Source: a virus. Taken from it: 64,000 bases of DNA. How positions within the stretch are numbered: position 1 is the first letter of the stretch; each line of letters opens with the position of its first letter. The notes below the pieces were generated by a model that saw only the letters and a program-made list of their open reading frames with translations, searched no databases and was not told the DNA's origin. The DNA lies in IMG/VR virus record IMGVR_UViG_3300009068_000029, positions 17,511 to 81,510 of that record. One strand, written 5' to 3'. The position numbers and the translations under genes are program-made. Below are positions 1 through 8,900 of this stretch, piece by piece.

Positions 1-215
1 ATGATAAATGGAATTGGATGAAAGGTATGCCAGTTTCTGCAGTAAGCGAAAGTTTACTTAGGCATATGTTTGCTTTCCTAGATGGGGAAGACAAAGACCC
101 TGAGTCAGGAATAGATCACCTAGGACATATAATGTCTAATGCTATGTTTCTCTCGTACATAATGAGAGAAAAGTCTCAATATGATGATAGAAGCCGTGAA
201 ATTCCAACTAAATAA
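1..215 (+). CDS. dATP/dGTP diphosphohydrolase-like protein (DUF5664), C-terminal part
   Basis: The frame is open from base 3 to the stop at 213-215, so this is the 3' end of a gene starting outside the window. The visible 70 residues read as the conserved end of phage DUF5664 (dATP/dGTP diphosphohydrolase-like) proteins: an NW-KGMP segment, an RHMFAFLDGED block and a DPESGIDHLGH block, the pattern expected of a helical nucleotide-hydrolase metal site. Such enzymes adjust dNTP pools during phage replication. The internal ATG at 18 is inside the conserved region, so it is not the true start. The family call is from motif memory, not a search; substrate specificity cannot be judged from this fragment. 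Confidence 0.7.
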   Translation, partial: DKWNWMKGMPVSAVSESLLRHMFAFLDGEDKDPESGIDHLGHIMSNAMFLSYIMREKSQYDDRSREIPTK

Positions 216-368
216 TTACTTTTATGGAACTAGAGGACAACGAGGTTATCCTTTCTGGTTCTTTTATTTAATACCAACGATAAGCATAAGTCGTACATGT
301 TCTTTATACGCTCTTAATATACACTTATGCTTTCTTTGGTTTGTCTTAACTTTAACTATAACAAAGAA

Positions 369-1337
369 ATGATTCTAAATCAAGATTACCTAAGCAGTAG
401 AGCAATAAGTCAAAGTAGGCTTAAAAAAATCCTACAACATCCTAACCTATATTTTAATTACGATCCTAAGTCTGATACAGAAGAACCAGCAGATGTAACA
501 TTGATAGGAGACGGAGTAGACTTAATTATTACACAAGGAGAAGAAGTCTTCCAAGAAGAATTTCTAATCAGTACAGTAGAAAGACCAACAGCTCAGATGG
601 GAGACTTTGTATGGAACCTATTTATCAATAGACATGATTCCAATGCAGAACAAATCGCTTACGAGACTGTAGGGTTTAAACGAGATACTCTTCCTAAGGT
701 GAGAGAAAGATTTGAGAAAGAAGGTAAAGCCTATTATGATCACCTAATTGAAGCAGATGGAAGAAAAGTAATTTCTCCAGCACAATTAGCTACAATTTAT
801 AATCTGGTAGAATCTCTTAAGAATCATCCCTTTAGTTCTAAGTTTATCTTAGGCAATGACCAATATAAAATCTTTACACAACAGGCTCTTACTTTTGAGT
901 ACTTGGGATTTGAGTGTAAGGCTCTATTAGATTTGGTAGTTGTGGACGTAGATAATAAGTTTTTATATCCTATCGACTTAAAGACTACTACAACTTCTTT
1001 AAACTATTGGACAGAGACTCTTATGAAGTATCGTTATGATCTTCAAGGAGCATTCTATACAGAAGCTTTAAAGCAGTCAGACTTAAGTATCTATGGAGAA
1101 GGTTTAACTGTTAAGAACTTCAGGTTCTTGGTAGAAAGCCAAAAATTCCCAGGTAGTCCGCTTATCTATGAGTTATCAGATGAAGCAATGACTCTAGGTA
1201 AAGAAGGAGGAGTATATCAAGGTAGGACTTACGAAGGCTTTCATCAAGCACTAGAACGTTTACGTTGGCATATTGACAGTGATTTGTGGAACTATACTAG
1301 AGAAGACTACCAGAACAATGGAATCAGAATTGTATAA
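369..1337 (+). CDS. PD-(D/E)XK exonuclease-like protein (RecB/DUF3799 type)
   Basis: A 322-residue protein with the core of a RecB-like PD-(D/E)XK nuclease: D188 in a hydrophobic strand (LLDLVV), the PIDLKTT motif with D203 and K205, and a downstream Q226 in YDLQGAFY that fits the QxxxY helix of this family. The N-terminus (LSSRAISQSRLKKI) resembles the entry helix of phage exodeoxyribonuclease VIII-like DUF3799 proteins. I chose ATG 369; an upstream ATG at 327 would add 14 atypical residues. Expected role: DNA end processing in replication or recombination. It is the first complete gene of the + strand operon and overlaps the next gene by 20 nt. No Shine-Dalgarno is visible. Confidence 0.7.
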   Translation: MILNQDYLSSRAISQSRLKKILQHPNLYFNYDPKSDTEEPADVTLIGDGVDLIITQGEEVFQEEFLISTVERPTAQMGDFVWNLFINRHDSNAEQIAYETVGFKRDTLPKVRERFEKEGKAYYDHLIEADGRKVISPAQLATIYNLVESLKNHPFSSKFILGNDQYKIFTQQALTFEYLGFECKALLDLVVVDVDNKFLYPIDLKTTTTSLNYWTETLMKYRYDLQGAFYTEALKQSDLSIYGEGLTVKNFRFLVESQKFPGSPLIYELSDEAMTLGKEGGVYQGRTYEGFHQALERLRWHIDSDLWNYTREDYQNNGIRIV

Positions 1338-1779
1338 AAAAATAGTGAATACGAGTTTAAATAATACTACAAGATTTCTAAGCCCCTTGATATTTACAGC
1401 AAGAGGTGAAGAATCTTTAAGGGTATTGTTAAACTTTGGTTTAATTAACGTTTATATAGATGACTACGGGTACAAGTCTAAGTATCTATACTGTCTTTTC
1501 TTCTTGTTTAAACCTACAGATCGAGCTGCCTTTAATGAATTTCAAAAGAAGATTACCAGCTTTGACTCTTTCTATGACTACTATGAGGTAGAAGATAAGA
1601 TAATGTTTGTCTTTAGAGTTAATTCTATCTACAGAAGAGACATAGATTTGTTTAAGCAGAATAGATTCAATGACATGTCAGATGATTATAAGATTTTATT
1701 TCATAGAAATATAAAATTTAATGACATAGATATGGATATAAGAAAAGAAATCTATAGATTTGAAGAATATTTAACTTAA
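1318..1779 (+). CDS. Hypothetical protein, 153 aa
   Basis: Start chosen at ATG 1318 (residues MESELYKK), inside the end of the preceding nuclease gene; a start at 1273 would add an implausible stretch overlapping it further. The product is rich in Phe, Tyr, Asp and Lys, with no signal peptide, membrane segment or motif that I recognise. The stop TAA overlaps the next ATG by one base (TAATG), so translation of the two is probably coupled. Lying between two nuclease-like genes suggests a part in DNA processing, but this is inference from position only. Confidence 0.6.
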   Translation: MESELYKKIVNTSLNNTTRFLSPLIFTARGEESLRVLLNFGLINVYIDDYGYKSKYLYCLFFLFKPTDRAAFNEFQKKITSFDSFYDYYEVEDKIMFVFRVNSIYRRDIDLFKQNRFNDMSDDYKILFHRNIKFNDIDMDIRKEIYRFEEYLT

Positions 1780-2231
1780 TGGCTTTTATACAAGAATCTT
1801 ATGATACATATAATCAGAAGGGAATCAAACTCCTTTCTGATTATATAGTTAGTAGGGGGTTTGAACTAATAGTTAAAGAAAAAGAAGACTATAATATAGA
1901 CATAATTGCATACAAGAATGGAAAGAAATACTTGTTTGAAGCAGAAATGAAGAAAGATAGAAGTATAACTACACCAGAAGATTTCTATGATACAGTGTCT
2001 TTTTTATCTAGGAAGAAAAAGTTTGCAGAACAGAATGAGTTTATCTACTTTATAATTAGCAATATAAATGGAGGAGCTATAGGCGCTATTTCTGATGTTA
2101 TATTTAAAGAAGAACACAAGATACAGAAGCACATAAGTAAAGATGGTAGAATAGGATATGAAGATTTTTATCAAGTACCAAGAGAACTTTGTAGATTTTT
2201 CCCACCTGAAGAATTTTTAGTAAACAAATAA
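1779..2231 (+). CDS. Small PD-(D/E)XK nuclease-like protein
   Basis: A 150-residue protein whose central segment fits the restriction-endonuclease-like fold: D41 in a beta strand (NIDIIAY), a KNGKK turn, then FEAEMKK with E56 and K58 as the ExK pair. An N-terminal helix (SYDTYNQKGIKLLSDYI) precedes the core, as in small Holliday-junction-resolvase or Mrr-like nucleases. The start overlaps the previous stop by one base. It is probably a DNA nuclease acting with the larger PD-(D/E)XK protein encoded upstream; a resolvase role is possible but unproven. Family assignment rests on the D...ExK spacing only. Confidence 0.55.
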   Translation: MAFIQESYDTYNQKGIKLLSDYIVSRGFELIVKEKEDYNIDIIAYKNGKKYLFEAEMKKDRSITTPEDFYDTVSFLSRKKKFAEQNEFIYFIISNINGGAIGAISDVIFKEEHKIQKHISKDGRIGYEDFYQVPRELCRFFPPEEFLVNK

Positions 2232-2241
2232 AAAAATAGAA

Positions 2242-2523
2242 ATGAGCATAAAATTATTTGGACACAGAGTGTTACTCAATCGTCCTAAGAAAGAAGAAAG
2301 ACTTATCCAACTTACACCAGAGATGGAAGAGGAAATGAACATGAAAGAACTAATAGGTTTAAAACACTTAGAAGTCTATACCATTGGAGAAGAAGTAACC
2401 AATGTAAAAGTAGGCGATGTGGTGTACGTAAACCTAATGTATCTTCAATCTGCTGAACTAGTAGAAGTAGATGGTGCAGAAAGAATCATGGTAAGAGATA
2501 GCGATATCGCATTCACTTGGTAA
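2242..2523 (+). CDS. GroES-like co-chaperonin (Cpn10 fold)
   Basis: 93 residues, the usual length of GroES. The N-terminal strand (LFGHRVLLNRP) matches the GroES start, the middle has VGDVVYV in the position of the conserved GD-V motif, and the end (GAERIMVRDSDIAFTW) resembles the typical closing strands of Cpn10. The segment between about residues 20 and 45 would be the mobile loop that contacts GroEL; its sequence (EMEEEMNMKELIGL) is unlike the host-type loop. Phage GroES homologues such as T4 gp31 help fold the capsid protein with host GroEL, so this gene may serve the MCP encoded far downstream on the other strand. No Shine-Dalgarno; the leader is A-rich. Confidence 0.7.
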   Translation: MSIKLFGHRVLLNRPKKEERLIQLTPEMEEEMNMKELIGLKHLEVYTIGEEVTNVKVGDVVYVNLMYLQSAELVEVDGAERIMVRDSDIAFTW

Positions 2524-2541
2524 TCAATTAAAACTAAAGAT

Positions 2542-2868
2542 ATGTTATTCTATTACAGCGAAAAAGAAAAAATCGAGAATGGAGAAGAGATGGAACTTAT
2601 CATTAAGAAAGGTTTCTCCTTTGAAATTAGTAAAGTCTTAATGACTTACCCTACAGACAATGGCTTAGCTGTTGTTTTAGACGGTAATGCTGACAAACTT
2701 AACCCTGTAGACTATCAATATAAAATTGATCCTGCTACTAAGCAAAAAGTTCCAGTAAAAATCACTAAATTTGAAACCACCAGTGAGCCTATAGTTGTTG
2801 AATTGAAAGTAAAAGAAGAAATTCTTGCTTTCTTTAGCTTAACAGGAGGACCACAGGAGGTTAAGTAG
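2542..2868 (+). CDS. Hypothetical protein, 108 aa
   Basis: Last gene of the + strand operon, followed after about 40 nt by a strong terminator. The protein is acidic and looks like a small beta-rich domain (alternating hydrophobic residues in GLAVVLDG and EPIVVELKVKEEI). No membrane segment, Cys cluster or catalytic motif is visible. I do not recognise the family. Co-transcription with the GroES-like gene, 18 nt upstream, is likely. Confidence 0.6.
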   Translation: MLFYYSEKEKIENGEEMELIIKKGFSFEISKVLMTYPTDNGLAVVLDGNADKLNPVDYQYKIDPATKQKVPVKITKFETTSEPIVVELKVKEEILAFFSLTGGPQEVK

Positions 2869-2908
2869 TTTTAGTTTTTAGTTTATTTAGTATTTCCAAC
2901 CAACCAAA

Positions 2909-2937
2909 AAGGGGCTCTTAATAGGGCCCCTTTTTTT
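2909..2937. terminator. Bidirectional intrinsic terminator
   Basis: A 10-bp stem (AAGGGGCTCT paired with AGGGCCCCTT, one G-T wobble), a 4-nt loop and T7 on the + strand; A residues at 2906-2910 supply a U tract for the - strand. It sits between convergent genes ending at 2868 (+) and 2947 (-) and is preceded by CCAACCAACCAAAAA. Confidence 0.9.
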
Positions 2938-2946
2938 ATAGTCTTA

Positions 2947-3177
2947 TTAAAGTCTTATTACTCTTGGGTGTTCTAACCCTTCTGCTAGGATAACATCTAA
3001 TCCTAGTATACTTTCTATTGTTACATCATCTTCATCTACTACTCCTATCTCTATGAGTAAGTCCTCAAACTGTTCTTCGGTAAGTAGGACTGCGTTAGGT
3101 CTTATTGCCTGACCATCCTTCTCTGAGTTTAAGTAGAACTGATTTATTAATTTATCTATATCTGCTAGGGTAATCAT
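2947..3177 (-). CDS. Hypothetical protein, 76 aa
   Basis: Last gene of the leftward lysis-type operon, 16 nt after the metallophosphoesterase gene. The 76-residue acidic protein begins with a helix (LADIDKLINQFY), has a second acidic helix (TEEQFEDLLIEIG) and ends in a short beta-like segment (GLDVILAEGLEHPRVIRL). This ending recalls small phage proteins with an alpha/beta fold, but I cannot name a family. Terminator at 2909-2937 lies immediately beyond. Confidence 0.6.
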   Translation of the reverse strand: MITLADIDKLINQFYLNSEKDGQAIRPNAVLLTEEQFEDLLIEIGVVDEDDVTIESILGLDVILAEGLEHPRVIRL

Positions 3178-3193
3178 AACTGTTTATTTGATT

Positions 3194-4528
3194 TTATTTA
3201 AAGCGAATATAAAACGAATATATTAAATCTGTATCTTTTTCTACTAAATCAAATGAAACTCCTGGATATCCTGGACCAAAGTTATTCATTACCCACTTAG
3301 AAGAGCCATACATAGACAATACGTTACGGTATCTAAACTTGTATACCTGTTGCATACTCTCTGTATGTAAGTCTCCTTTTACTATAGAAATGTTTTTATT
3401 ATCTCCTAAGTTGTGGTGATCTATATATTTATTAAGGAAATTTTCTGCTTTTTCTGTTAAGAAAAGGGGAAGACCATGTTTAAGATCTTCAGAATCTTTT
3501 CCATGAGTAAAGATAAACGTGTGTTTGCCATAATCAAAGTGTTCTAGAAACTTCTCCATTATCGTTACTTTGATAAATGGATAAGCTGTATTTAAATATA
3601 AAGCTAATGCTTGGTTTGTAATATAACCAAAGGAACCTGCATGGTTATCCTCTGTCTGCATGATAGCATGAATGTTATTTGCAAGATTCTTTTCTTGCAA
3701 CTCATCAAAAAATCTTTTGTGAGCATAAAGGTAAGTCATAAAAGACTCTTTATTGTTCATGTTTTGCGGTAGTTGGTGTCCTCCTCTAGTAGTGTGAGCA
3801 TTCCAACCATCTAATGAATCTCCTAAATCACAAATAAATAAGTCTTCTAGTCTACCAAAAGCTTTTACTTGCTTCTCTATCTCCTCTAATACTTTCATCA
3901 TACGTACTTCAAAGACATCTTCGTTGTACTCATTACTGAATAAAGCATTAGGGTGAGTAAGTGCTCCTACATGTTTGTCACTCATATAGACAAATAAAGC
4001 CTTCTTAGTGGCTACAGGAGTCTTCTTAGGAGTAGGACAAGGACTTATGTTAGATTCTAAGAAAACCTCTCTTAGAACGTCTTCTATGTCTTGAGGTAAA
4101 CTATCCTCAGGCTTTATAGAAGCAAATAAGGCTGACACTAGCCAGCCTGAACTCTTTTCTTTACTCCAATATTGAACTAATCTCCACTTAGTAGTATCTA
4201 TTTTGTGGATCTTAATAATCTCTTCAGCAGATCTAGGTTGCTCAGAGAATAGTTTAGATACTTCTAGAGTGCCTTTATCTAAGTTCTCATCGTAAGTTCC
4301 TAGAGTATGGTTAGACAACACAGGAGAAGTAGCACTTGGCTGATACAAAGAATCCTCCCTAAGTAGATGAGCCATTGCTGTTCTCTTTAAGTCACGAACT
4401 CTTTTTCCTCTTAGTAGATTGTTTATTTCTGGCTGATAGTTGAAGCGTATAGCAACTTCAACAGCTGTCTCGGTTGTATTTGGATTGTCAATGTAATATT
4501 GAACAATCTGTTTAGAGATTGAAATCAT
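3194..4528 (-). CDS. Calcineurin-like metallophosphoesterase with N-terminal helix-turn-helix region
   Basis: 444 residues. From about residue 178 the five metallophosphoesterase motifs appear in order: D184-K-H186, GD (D237), N295-H296, the THG motif in FIFTHGKD and GDLHTE near the end. These residues would hold two metal ions in a nuclease or phosphodiesterase active site. The N-terminal 60 residues (YYIDNPNTTETAVEVAIRFN) look like a helix-turn-helix, suggesting nucleic-acid binding. Similar HTH-phosphoesterases occur in Bacteroidota phages. Here it follows holin and spanin-like genes in one operon, so a late role is possible, for example nicking or degrading DNA. Substrate is not known. 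Confidence 0.8.
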   Translation of the reverse strand: MISISKQIVQYYIDNPNTTETAVEVAIRFNYQPEINNLLRGKRVRDLKRTAMAHLLREDSLYQPSATSPVLSNHTLGTYDENLDKGTLEVSKLFSEQPRSAEEIIKIHKIDTTKWRLVQYWSKEKSSGWLVSALFASIKPEDSLPQDIEDVLREVFLESNISPCPTPKKTPVATKKALFVYMSDKHVGALTHPNALFSNEYNEDVFEVRMMKVLEEIEKQVKAFGRLEDLFICDLGDSLDGWNAHTTRGGHQLPQNMNNKESFMTYLYAHKRFFDELQEKNLANNIHAIMQTEDNHAGSFGYITNQALALYLNTAYPFIKVTIMEKFLEHFDYGKHTFIFTHGKDSEDLKHGLPLFLTEKAENFLNKYIDHHNLGDNKNISIVKGDLHTESMQQVYKFRYRNVLSMYGSSKWVMNNFGPGYPGVSFDLVEKDTDLIYSFYIRFK

Positions 4529-4536
4529 AGGCTTGG

Positions 4537-4896
4537 TTAGAGTATATACCCTATGGTTAACAAAGCTATAACAATTAATCCACCGTTCAAAACGTTTTTA
4601 AGCATTTTAATTGTTTCTGACTGAGTTTTAAGCTTAGTATCTAAGCAAACTATCTCTACTTTAGCGGTATCTAAAGCCAATATAAGTTTAGGAATAATAG
4701 AATCTTTATATAAAGATAACTGTATACTGTCAGTCTTAACTATCTTTTTAAGACTAACTACTCTCTCTCTTGCTTGAATTCCCTTAAGGAACTCATCATT
4801 CAACTCCTTTAGCGGTAAGCTGTCTAGAGATTGAGAGTAGATATTTTGTGCCGTTAATGTCAGGCATAGTGTCAATAGCAATTTGAATGGTGTCAT
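4537..4896 (-). CDS. Spanin-like membrane protein (outer partner candidate)
   Basis: 119 residues: an N-terminal hydrophobic signal-like stretch (residues 4-16) with a possible cleavage near residue 22 (NIYSQ), a central coiled-coil-like part rich in Lys, Leu and Asp, and a C-terminal membrane segment (about residues 103-119). It overlaps the preceding gene by 101 nt in another frame, the arrangement of Rz/Rz1 pairs. Cys11 lies in the hydrophobic region but the -1 residue is Leu, so this is not a good lipobox; the C-terminal anchor may replace lipidation. Function as a spanin is inferred from topology, overlap and the adjacent holin. Confidence 0.5.
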   Translation of the reverse strand: MTPFKLLLTLCLTLTAQNIYSQSLDSLPLKELNDEFLKGIQARERVVSLKKIVKTDSIQLSLYKDSIIPKLILALDTAKVEIVCLDTKLKTQSETIKMLKNVLNGGLIVIALLTIGYIL

Positions 4897-5113
4897 ACTT
4901 TAGTTTGATTTTTTCGTAAGTTCTGTACTCTTCATGTTTAACATACTCTAAGGAGTCTATCTTTTTGAAGTAAATATCATTTGCTTTATCTATAGAATCA
5001 ATAAAAGAGAGTACTTTATTAGTGTCTCTCTCTTGAACATACTCATATTTAAATAATAAGTATGCAATTACTACAATAAAAAGAATATTAAGTTTTAGGC
5101 TTAGGTCCTTCAT
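4796..5113 (-). CDS. Rz-like inner-membrane spanin candidate
   Basis: 105 residues with a single N-terminal membrane segment (about residues 8-22, ILFIVVIAYLLF) and then a long charged, helical periplasmic part, the build of an i-spanin. Its start overlaps the holin gene by 26 nt and its end overlaps the next spanin-like gene by 101 nt. Spanins disrupt or fuse the outer membrane in the last step of lysis of Gram-negative hosts. There is no sequence motif beyond topology, so the call depends on context. Confidence 0.55.
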   Translation of the reverse strand: MKDLSLKLNILFIVVIAYLLFKYEYVQERDTNKVLSFIDSIDKANDIYFKKIDSLEYVKHEEYRTYEKIKLKYDTIQIAIDTMPDINGTKYLLSISRQLTAKGVE

Positions 5114-5525
5114 CTTGGTGGTTGAATTTATGTTGATCTATCTTTTCTAGTAACTCAGATAGTACACTGTTATTTATTACTCCTACTGTGTGTGCATTCT
5201 TAAGTGCACTTATTAGTTGGAATATAATAAAGGGAGCACATAAAGTCTCGCTTAACCAGAATGTACCATCAAATCCCTTCTCAATCATTAAAACTCCTGT
5301 GAGTATAACTATCCAAGAAACAAAATTCTGAAGCACCTTAAGAGCTTTTCTAGTTTGGAAACCTGTTTTCTTAGTTCCTGCCCAAATACCAAAGAAGCCA
5401 TCTATAAAAATAGCAGCAACTACAGCTAGGTATTGTTCAGCATTATCTGCAGTCAAATGTAAAAAGTACGTTCCTAAGAACGCACATAGTGTAGATGTAC
5501 TGAGTAATATCAAACTAGTTTTCAT
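5088..5525 (-). CDS. Phage holin (holin_4 type)
   Basis: 145 residues with three or four hydrophobic segments: about residues 4-24, 31-50, 68-84 and 93-108. Between them is DGFFGIWAGTKKTGFQTRK, a signature of the phage_holin_4_1 (Cph1/TcdE-like) family. The C-terminus is short and charged, as usual for holins. The gene leads directly into two overlapping spanin-like genes, giving a holin-spanin block; the endolysin candidate is encoded far away at 62676-63263. A holin would time lysis by opening the inner membrane. Confidence 0.8.
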   Translation of the reverse strand: MKTSLILLSTSTLCAFLGTYFLHLTADNAEQYLAVVAAIFIDGFFGIWAGTKKTGFQTRKALKVLQNFVSWIVILTGVLMIEKGFDGTFWLSETLCAPFIIFQLISALKNAHTVGVINNSVLSELLEKIDQHKFNHQDEGPKPKT

Positions 5526-5527
5526 TA

Positions 5528-5854
5528 TTAAGAGTTATATGCAACTACAGATCCTGAAGTAAGTGTAATAGAAGAGATAGTTGTTCCAGCAGGTACAGTA
5601 ATCTTAGTTAAAGTTAACAAACTAACAGAAGCCAATCCTAAACTAGTCATCAAACTGTTACCGTTCTGATCTAGGATAGCACTAACTACAGCAGTAGCGT
5701 TAACTACAAAGTACTGAAAGCTTCCTGTTACAGGGCTAGTACCACTAATTACTTTAGAACCTTTTAAGCCTACATTGTCTCCAATGCAGCATACAATTGA
5801 TTCAATGTGACGAAGCCTTCTGGCTTGTTCTTTGAGCAAATCATTATTTTCCAT
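5528..5854 (-). CDS. Small fibre or decoration protein
   Basis: 108 residues. After an N-terminal helix containing a Cys pair (SIVCCIGD), the remainder is beta-rich: ISGTSPVTGSFQYF, then a Leu-rich strand and the ending ITVPAGTTISSITLTSGSVV. This GTSxVTG...IPAGTTI...LTSGxVxAY pattern is common in small phage head-fibre or decoration proteins. It is the first gene of the leftward operon, 50-80 nt downstream of a consensus promoter, so it is probably well expressed and late. It could also be a tail-tip protein. Confidence 0.5.
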   Translation of the reverse strand: MENNDLLKEQARRLRHIESIVCCIGDNVGLKGSKVISGTSPVTGSFQYFVVNATAVVSAILDQNGNSLMTSLGLASVSLLTLTKITVPAGTTISSITLTSGSVVAYNS

Positions 5855-5903
5855 AATTTTATTATCGTTTCGACATTAAGTCCGACCTGAAGTCCGAGTT
5901 ATA

Positions 5904-5933
5904 CAAATTTACTTTAATTAAAAATAAAGTCAA
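5904..5933 (-). promoter_or_regulatory. Bacteroidota-type promoter
   Basis: Reading leftward: TTGAC at the -33 box (TTG = 5933-5931), exactly 19 nt, then TAAATTTG (5911-5904), a perfect TTG-N19-TAnnTTTG match. It lies just after the stop of the 1932 aa gene and drives the fibre, holin and spanin operon. A direct repeat of AAGTCCGA follows in the leader (about 5877-5897). Confidence 0.8.
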
Positions 5934-5946
5934 GAAACTGAAAAGA

Positions 5947-8900
5947 CTATTTTCTTCCAGTTTCTGAGTATATATCTATAAGAGAAGACGTACGTTCTTT
6001 TGACTCAGATCTTTCGTTTTGTAAAGATTCTATTTTTTCCAAAAGATTTTGTTTGGTATCTAGATCTTCTACGTAATCTAATTGTCTTTCTATAGATTTA
6101 ATTTGTTTACCAATAGAGTTTACAGATCTTTTTTCTGACTTTAAATCAGCATCTAGACTGCTTATATACCATTTAGGATTATAATTTTCATACTTTCTAA
6201 ATAAATATTCAGGATTTAAAAAATAGTTTATAGAAGCGTTTAATCCAAATAGTTTTTGAATACGTGCAGATATTTCCATATCTCCTTTAAGTGTAGGATC
6301 TGGTGGGTATCTCTTAGGATTAGAGATTTTTCCGCTTCTGCTTCTTGGTACATATTCATCAAAAGGATTTGCATCATCAAAAGGATTTAACATCTCTATT
6401 GTAAGTTTTACAGCATCAGTAGCTCCTGCAAAAGGAAGAAGAACGTTTCTATTAAGATAGTATTGAGCAAAGTTTTGTCCATCTACGTTATTTTGAAATC
6501 TAGAATAATAGATAGACAAAGGACTGAATACAGGATTTAAACTGTTTAATTCATCTTCAATCATTAATAAGTTGTAGAGTAAAAAGTATACAACATACAT
6601 ATCTTCTTCGTCCTCGTCATCATATCTTATACTATTTAGTATTGCAGAGACTGCCATAATAACAGCTAAAGCAAGCATATCTATTGCTGCACCTTCTGCT
6701 TCTCTTCTTTCTGCAGGAGTCATTAAGTTTCTAGTAGCAGGTAATGAAAAATTGCTTTGATACAAAAGCTTAAGTGCTTGTACTACAGTTACATAAAAAC
6801 CTTGAAACTCCTCACCTGATCTTGGGTTAATAGTTCTACCTACTTTAAATCTTCGCATACCCTGGTAAGCAACCCATCCCTTCATGTTTCCTATAATTCT
6901 ACCTAGAGTATAACGACTATACTCTCCTTTATCCATAGATCCATAAGCACCTTGAATAGCAGCATTGACGTGATTAAGTTTACCTCTGTAATACTGTTCT
7001 ATTTTTTGAAATCCTTCTTGGTCTACAATAGTATCCTTAGGAACAAGAATTCCATCTTTAAAATCATAAGCTTCAAACAAAGGAACTCCTTCAGGTTTAT
7101 CTGTTAGAGGAATTAAAAACTGTTGCGAAAGCGCTTCTGCTACTGCACTCCTCATTTCAAATTCACCAAAAGTTCTAAAAAATCCTAAGAAGTTAAAAGG
7201 ATTATACTTACGATATTTACCTAATTTAGAAATAAATAGTTTACGTCCTGTTTCACTTAGTTGATCTTCAGGCATAACATTAAAATATCTCATACGAGAG
7301 ATATATTCAGAATCTCTACCATCTTCTACTTCTGACTGGAATAAGTCTGCTATGTGAACAGCATTTCTACCCATAGCTTTAAAAATTTCTTTACGGCTTA
7401 ATCCATAAATACCTGCTTGTATAAACACGTTAGCAGATCCTGCCATAAAGTTTTTTACACTTGATGGAAGACGGTAAGCAAGAACAATAGGAGAGTTGGC
7501 AGACAATGCCATATCAAGTACTTTCTCTACTACTCTTCCTGCTTTATTATTTACTAAGAACTTACGACTCTTACCCTGTAACTTACGTTCAAACAAGTTA
7601 TTAATCATCTTCTCAATCTTAGTACCAGGCAAAGACTCTTTTAATACATCCTGCATACCATAGATATAAGGCATTACCTCATACGCTTCTTTAAATCTAA
7701 TCAAATCAGCTCCATACATTGCAATACTATTGAGTATGTTAATACTCATCTTATCAGCAGGAATAGGTTTATTATACTTTAAGTAAAGTTTCTTACTTAC
7801 TTTTTGAATAATAGATCCTCCTTCTTGACTTCTTGCAGTCTCCTCATCGTCTTCAAAAGTAGCTTTGTCCCAAATTCCTTGGAAAGTGGCACCTATTTTA
7901 GACTTAAGAGTACCCATGTTAGTATTCTTTAGAGCTTTCTCTGCAGGATCCATAAGTACGCTAGGTAACTCTAAACCTTTCTTAAGATTCATAGGAGTAC
8001 CTTTCTGTAGATCTAAGTAAACATCGGTTATTTTCTTAAGGATCTCTTTTTCTTTAGCGTCTAACTTATCATACTCTTTATTTCTATACTCAGTTTTATC
8101 AGTACGTAAAGGAACACGTTTACTATACTTTACATTTTTGATATCAGCCCTTACATACTTAGGGTTAACAGCAATAGTATTCCACCTAAAAGAAGGAGAA
8201 GTATCAGTAATTAAGTTTTTATCTGTAGGCTCTGTTGACATCCAGAAGTATAAAGGTTCATCAGATAAAGTCCATATTTGGTTATTTTCATCCCATACAT
8301 TTACTTTTTTATGATTTTGTTTATACCAATCTGTTTTTCTAAGTTCCTTTGTAGCATCTATTTCTAACAAAGCATCGTCTGCTTGGTCTTGATAACGTAA
8401 ACTATTTGTCGCAATCAAAGAAGTCTTGATTAAATTTAACTTACTTGTATACTCTCTAACATAGTCAGGAGTGTAGACTTTTTCCTGAATATCTCCAAAA
8501 GAAGAAAATAAATCTTTAAGATTGTCCGCATCTTCTTTAGACATATCTACATCTGTTTTGTAAGCAGTTTTAATCTTTTCTATTTCTTCTTCATACTCTC
8601 TAACAAGGCCAGCTAAGTTAGAAGGAGTCCCATCTAGATTTGGTGAAGCAATCTTAGAACCTTCATAGAAATTATCAGAGTTCTTATATCCTTTCAACAC
8701 ACCAAAAATATCATTCCACACCTCATCCATCCTACGTACTCCAGAAGGAGCAGGATACCTAGATTGAATAATGGTAATAGCATCTACAATCTCTTTTCTT
8801 TGTTTATAAAAGTCAGGACTAATTTTTCTTACACAGTTGTTTGCTTTCCATAAATCAAACTGTTTCTTGTAGTACTCTATTGTTTGCTTCTTATACTCTA

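Noticed and set aside
181-372. 63-codon + strand frame between the first two genes
   Set aside because: Overlaps the diphosphohydrolase end and the nuclease start, has hydrophobic low-complexity content and no leader; the 153-nt gap at 216-368 is probably untranslated.
5877-5897. Direct repeat AAGTCCGA as an operator or attachment site
   Set aside because: Only two copies within 20 nt in one leader; too little to assign function.
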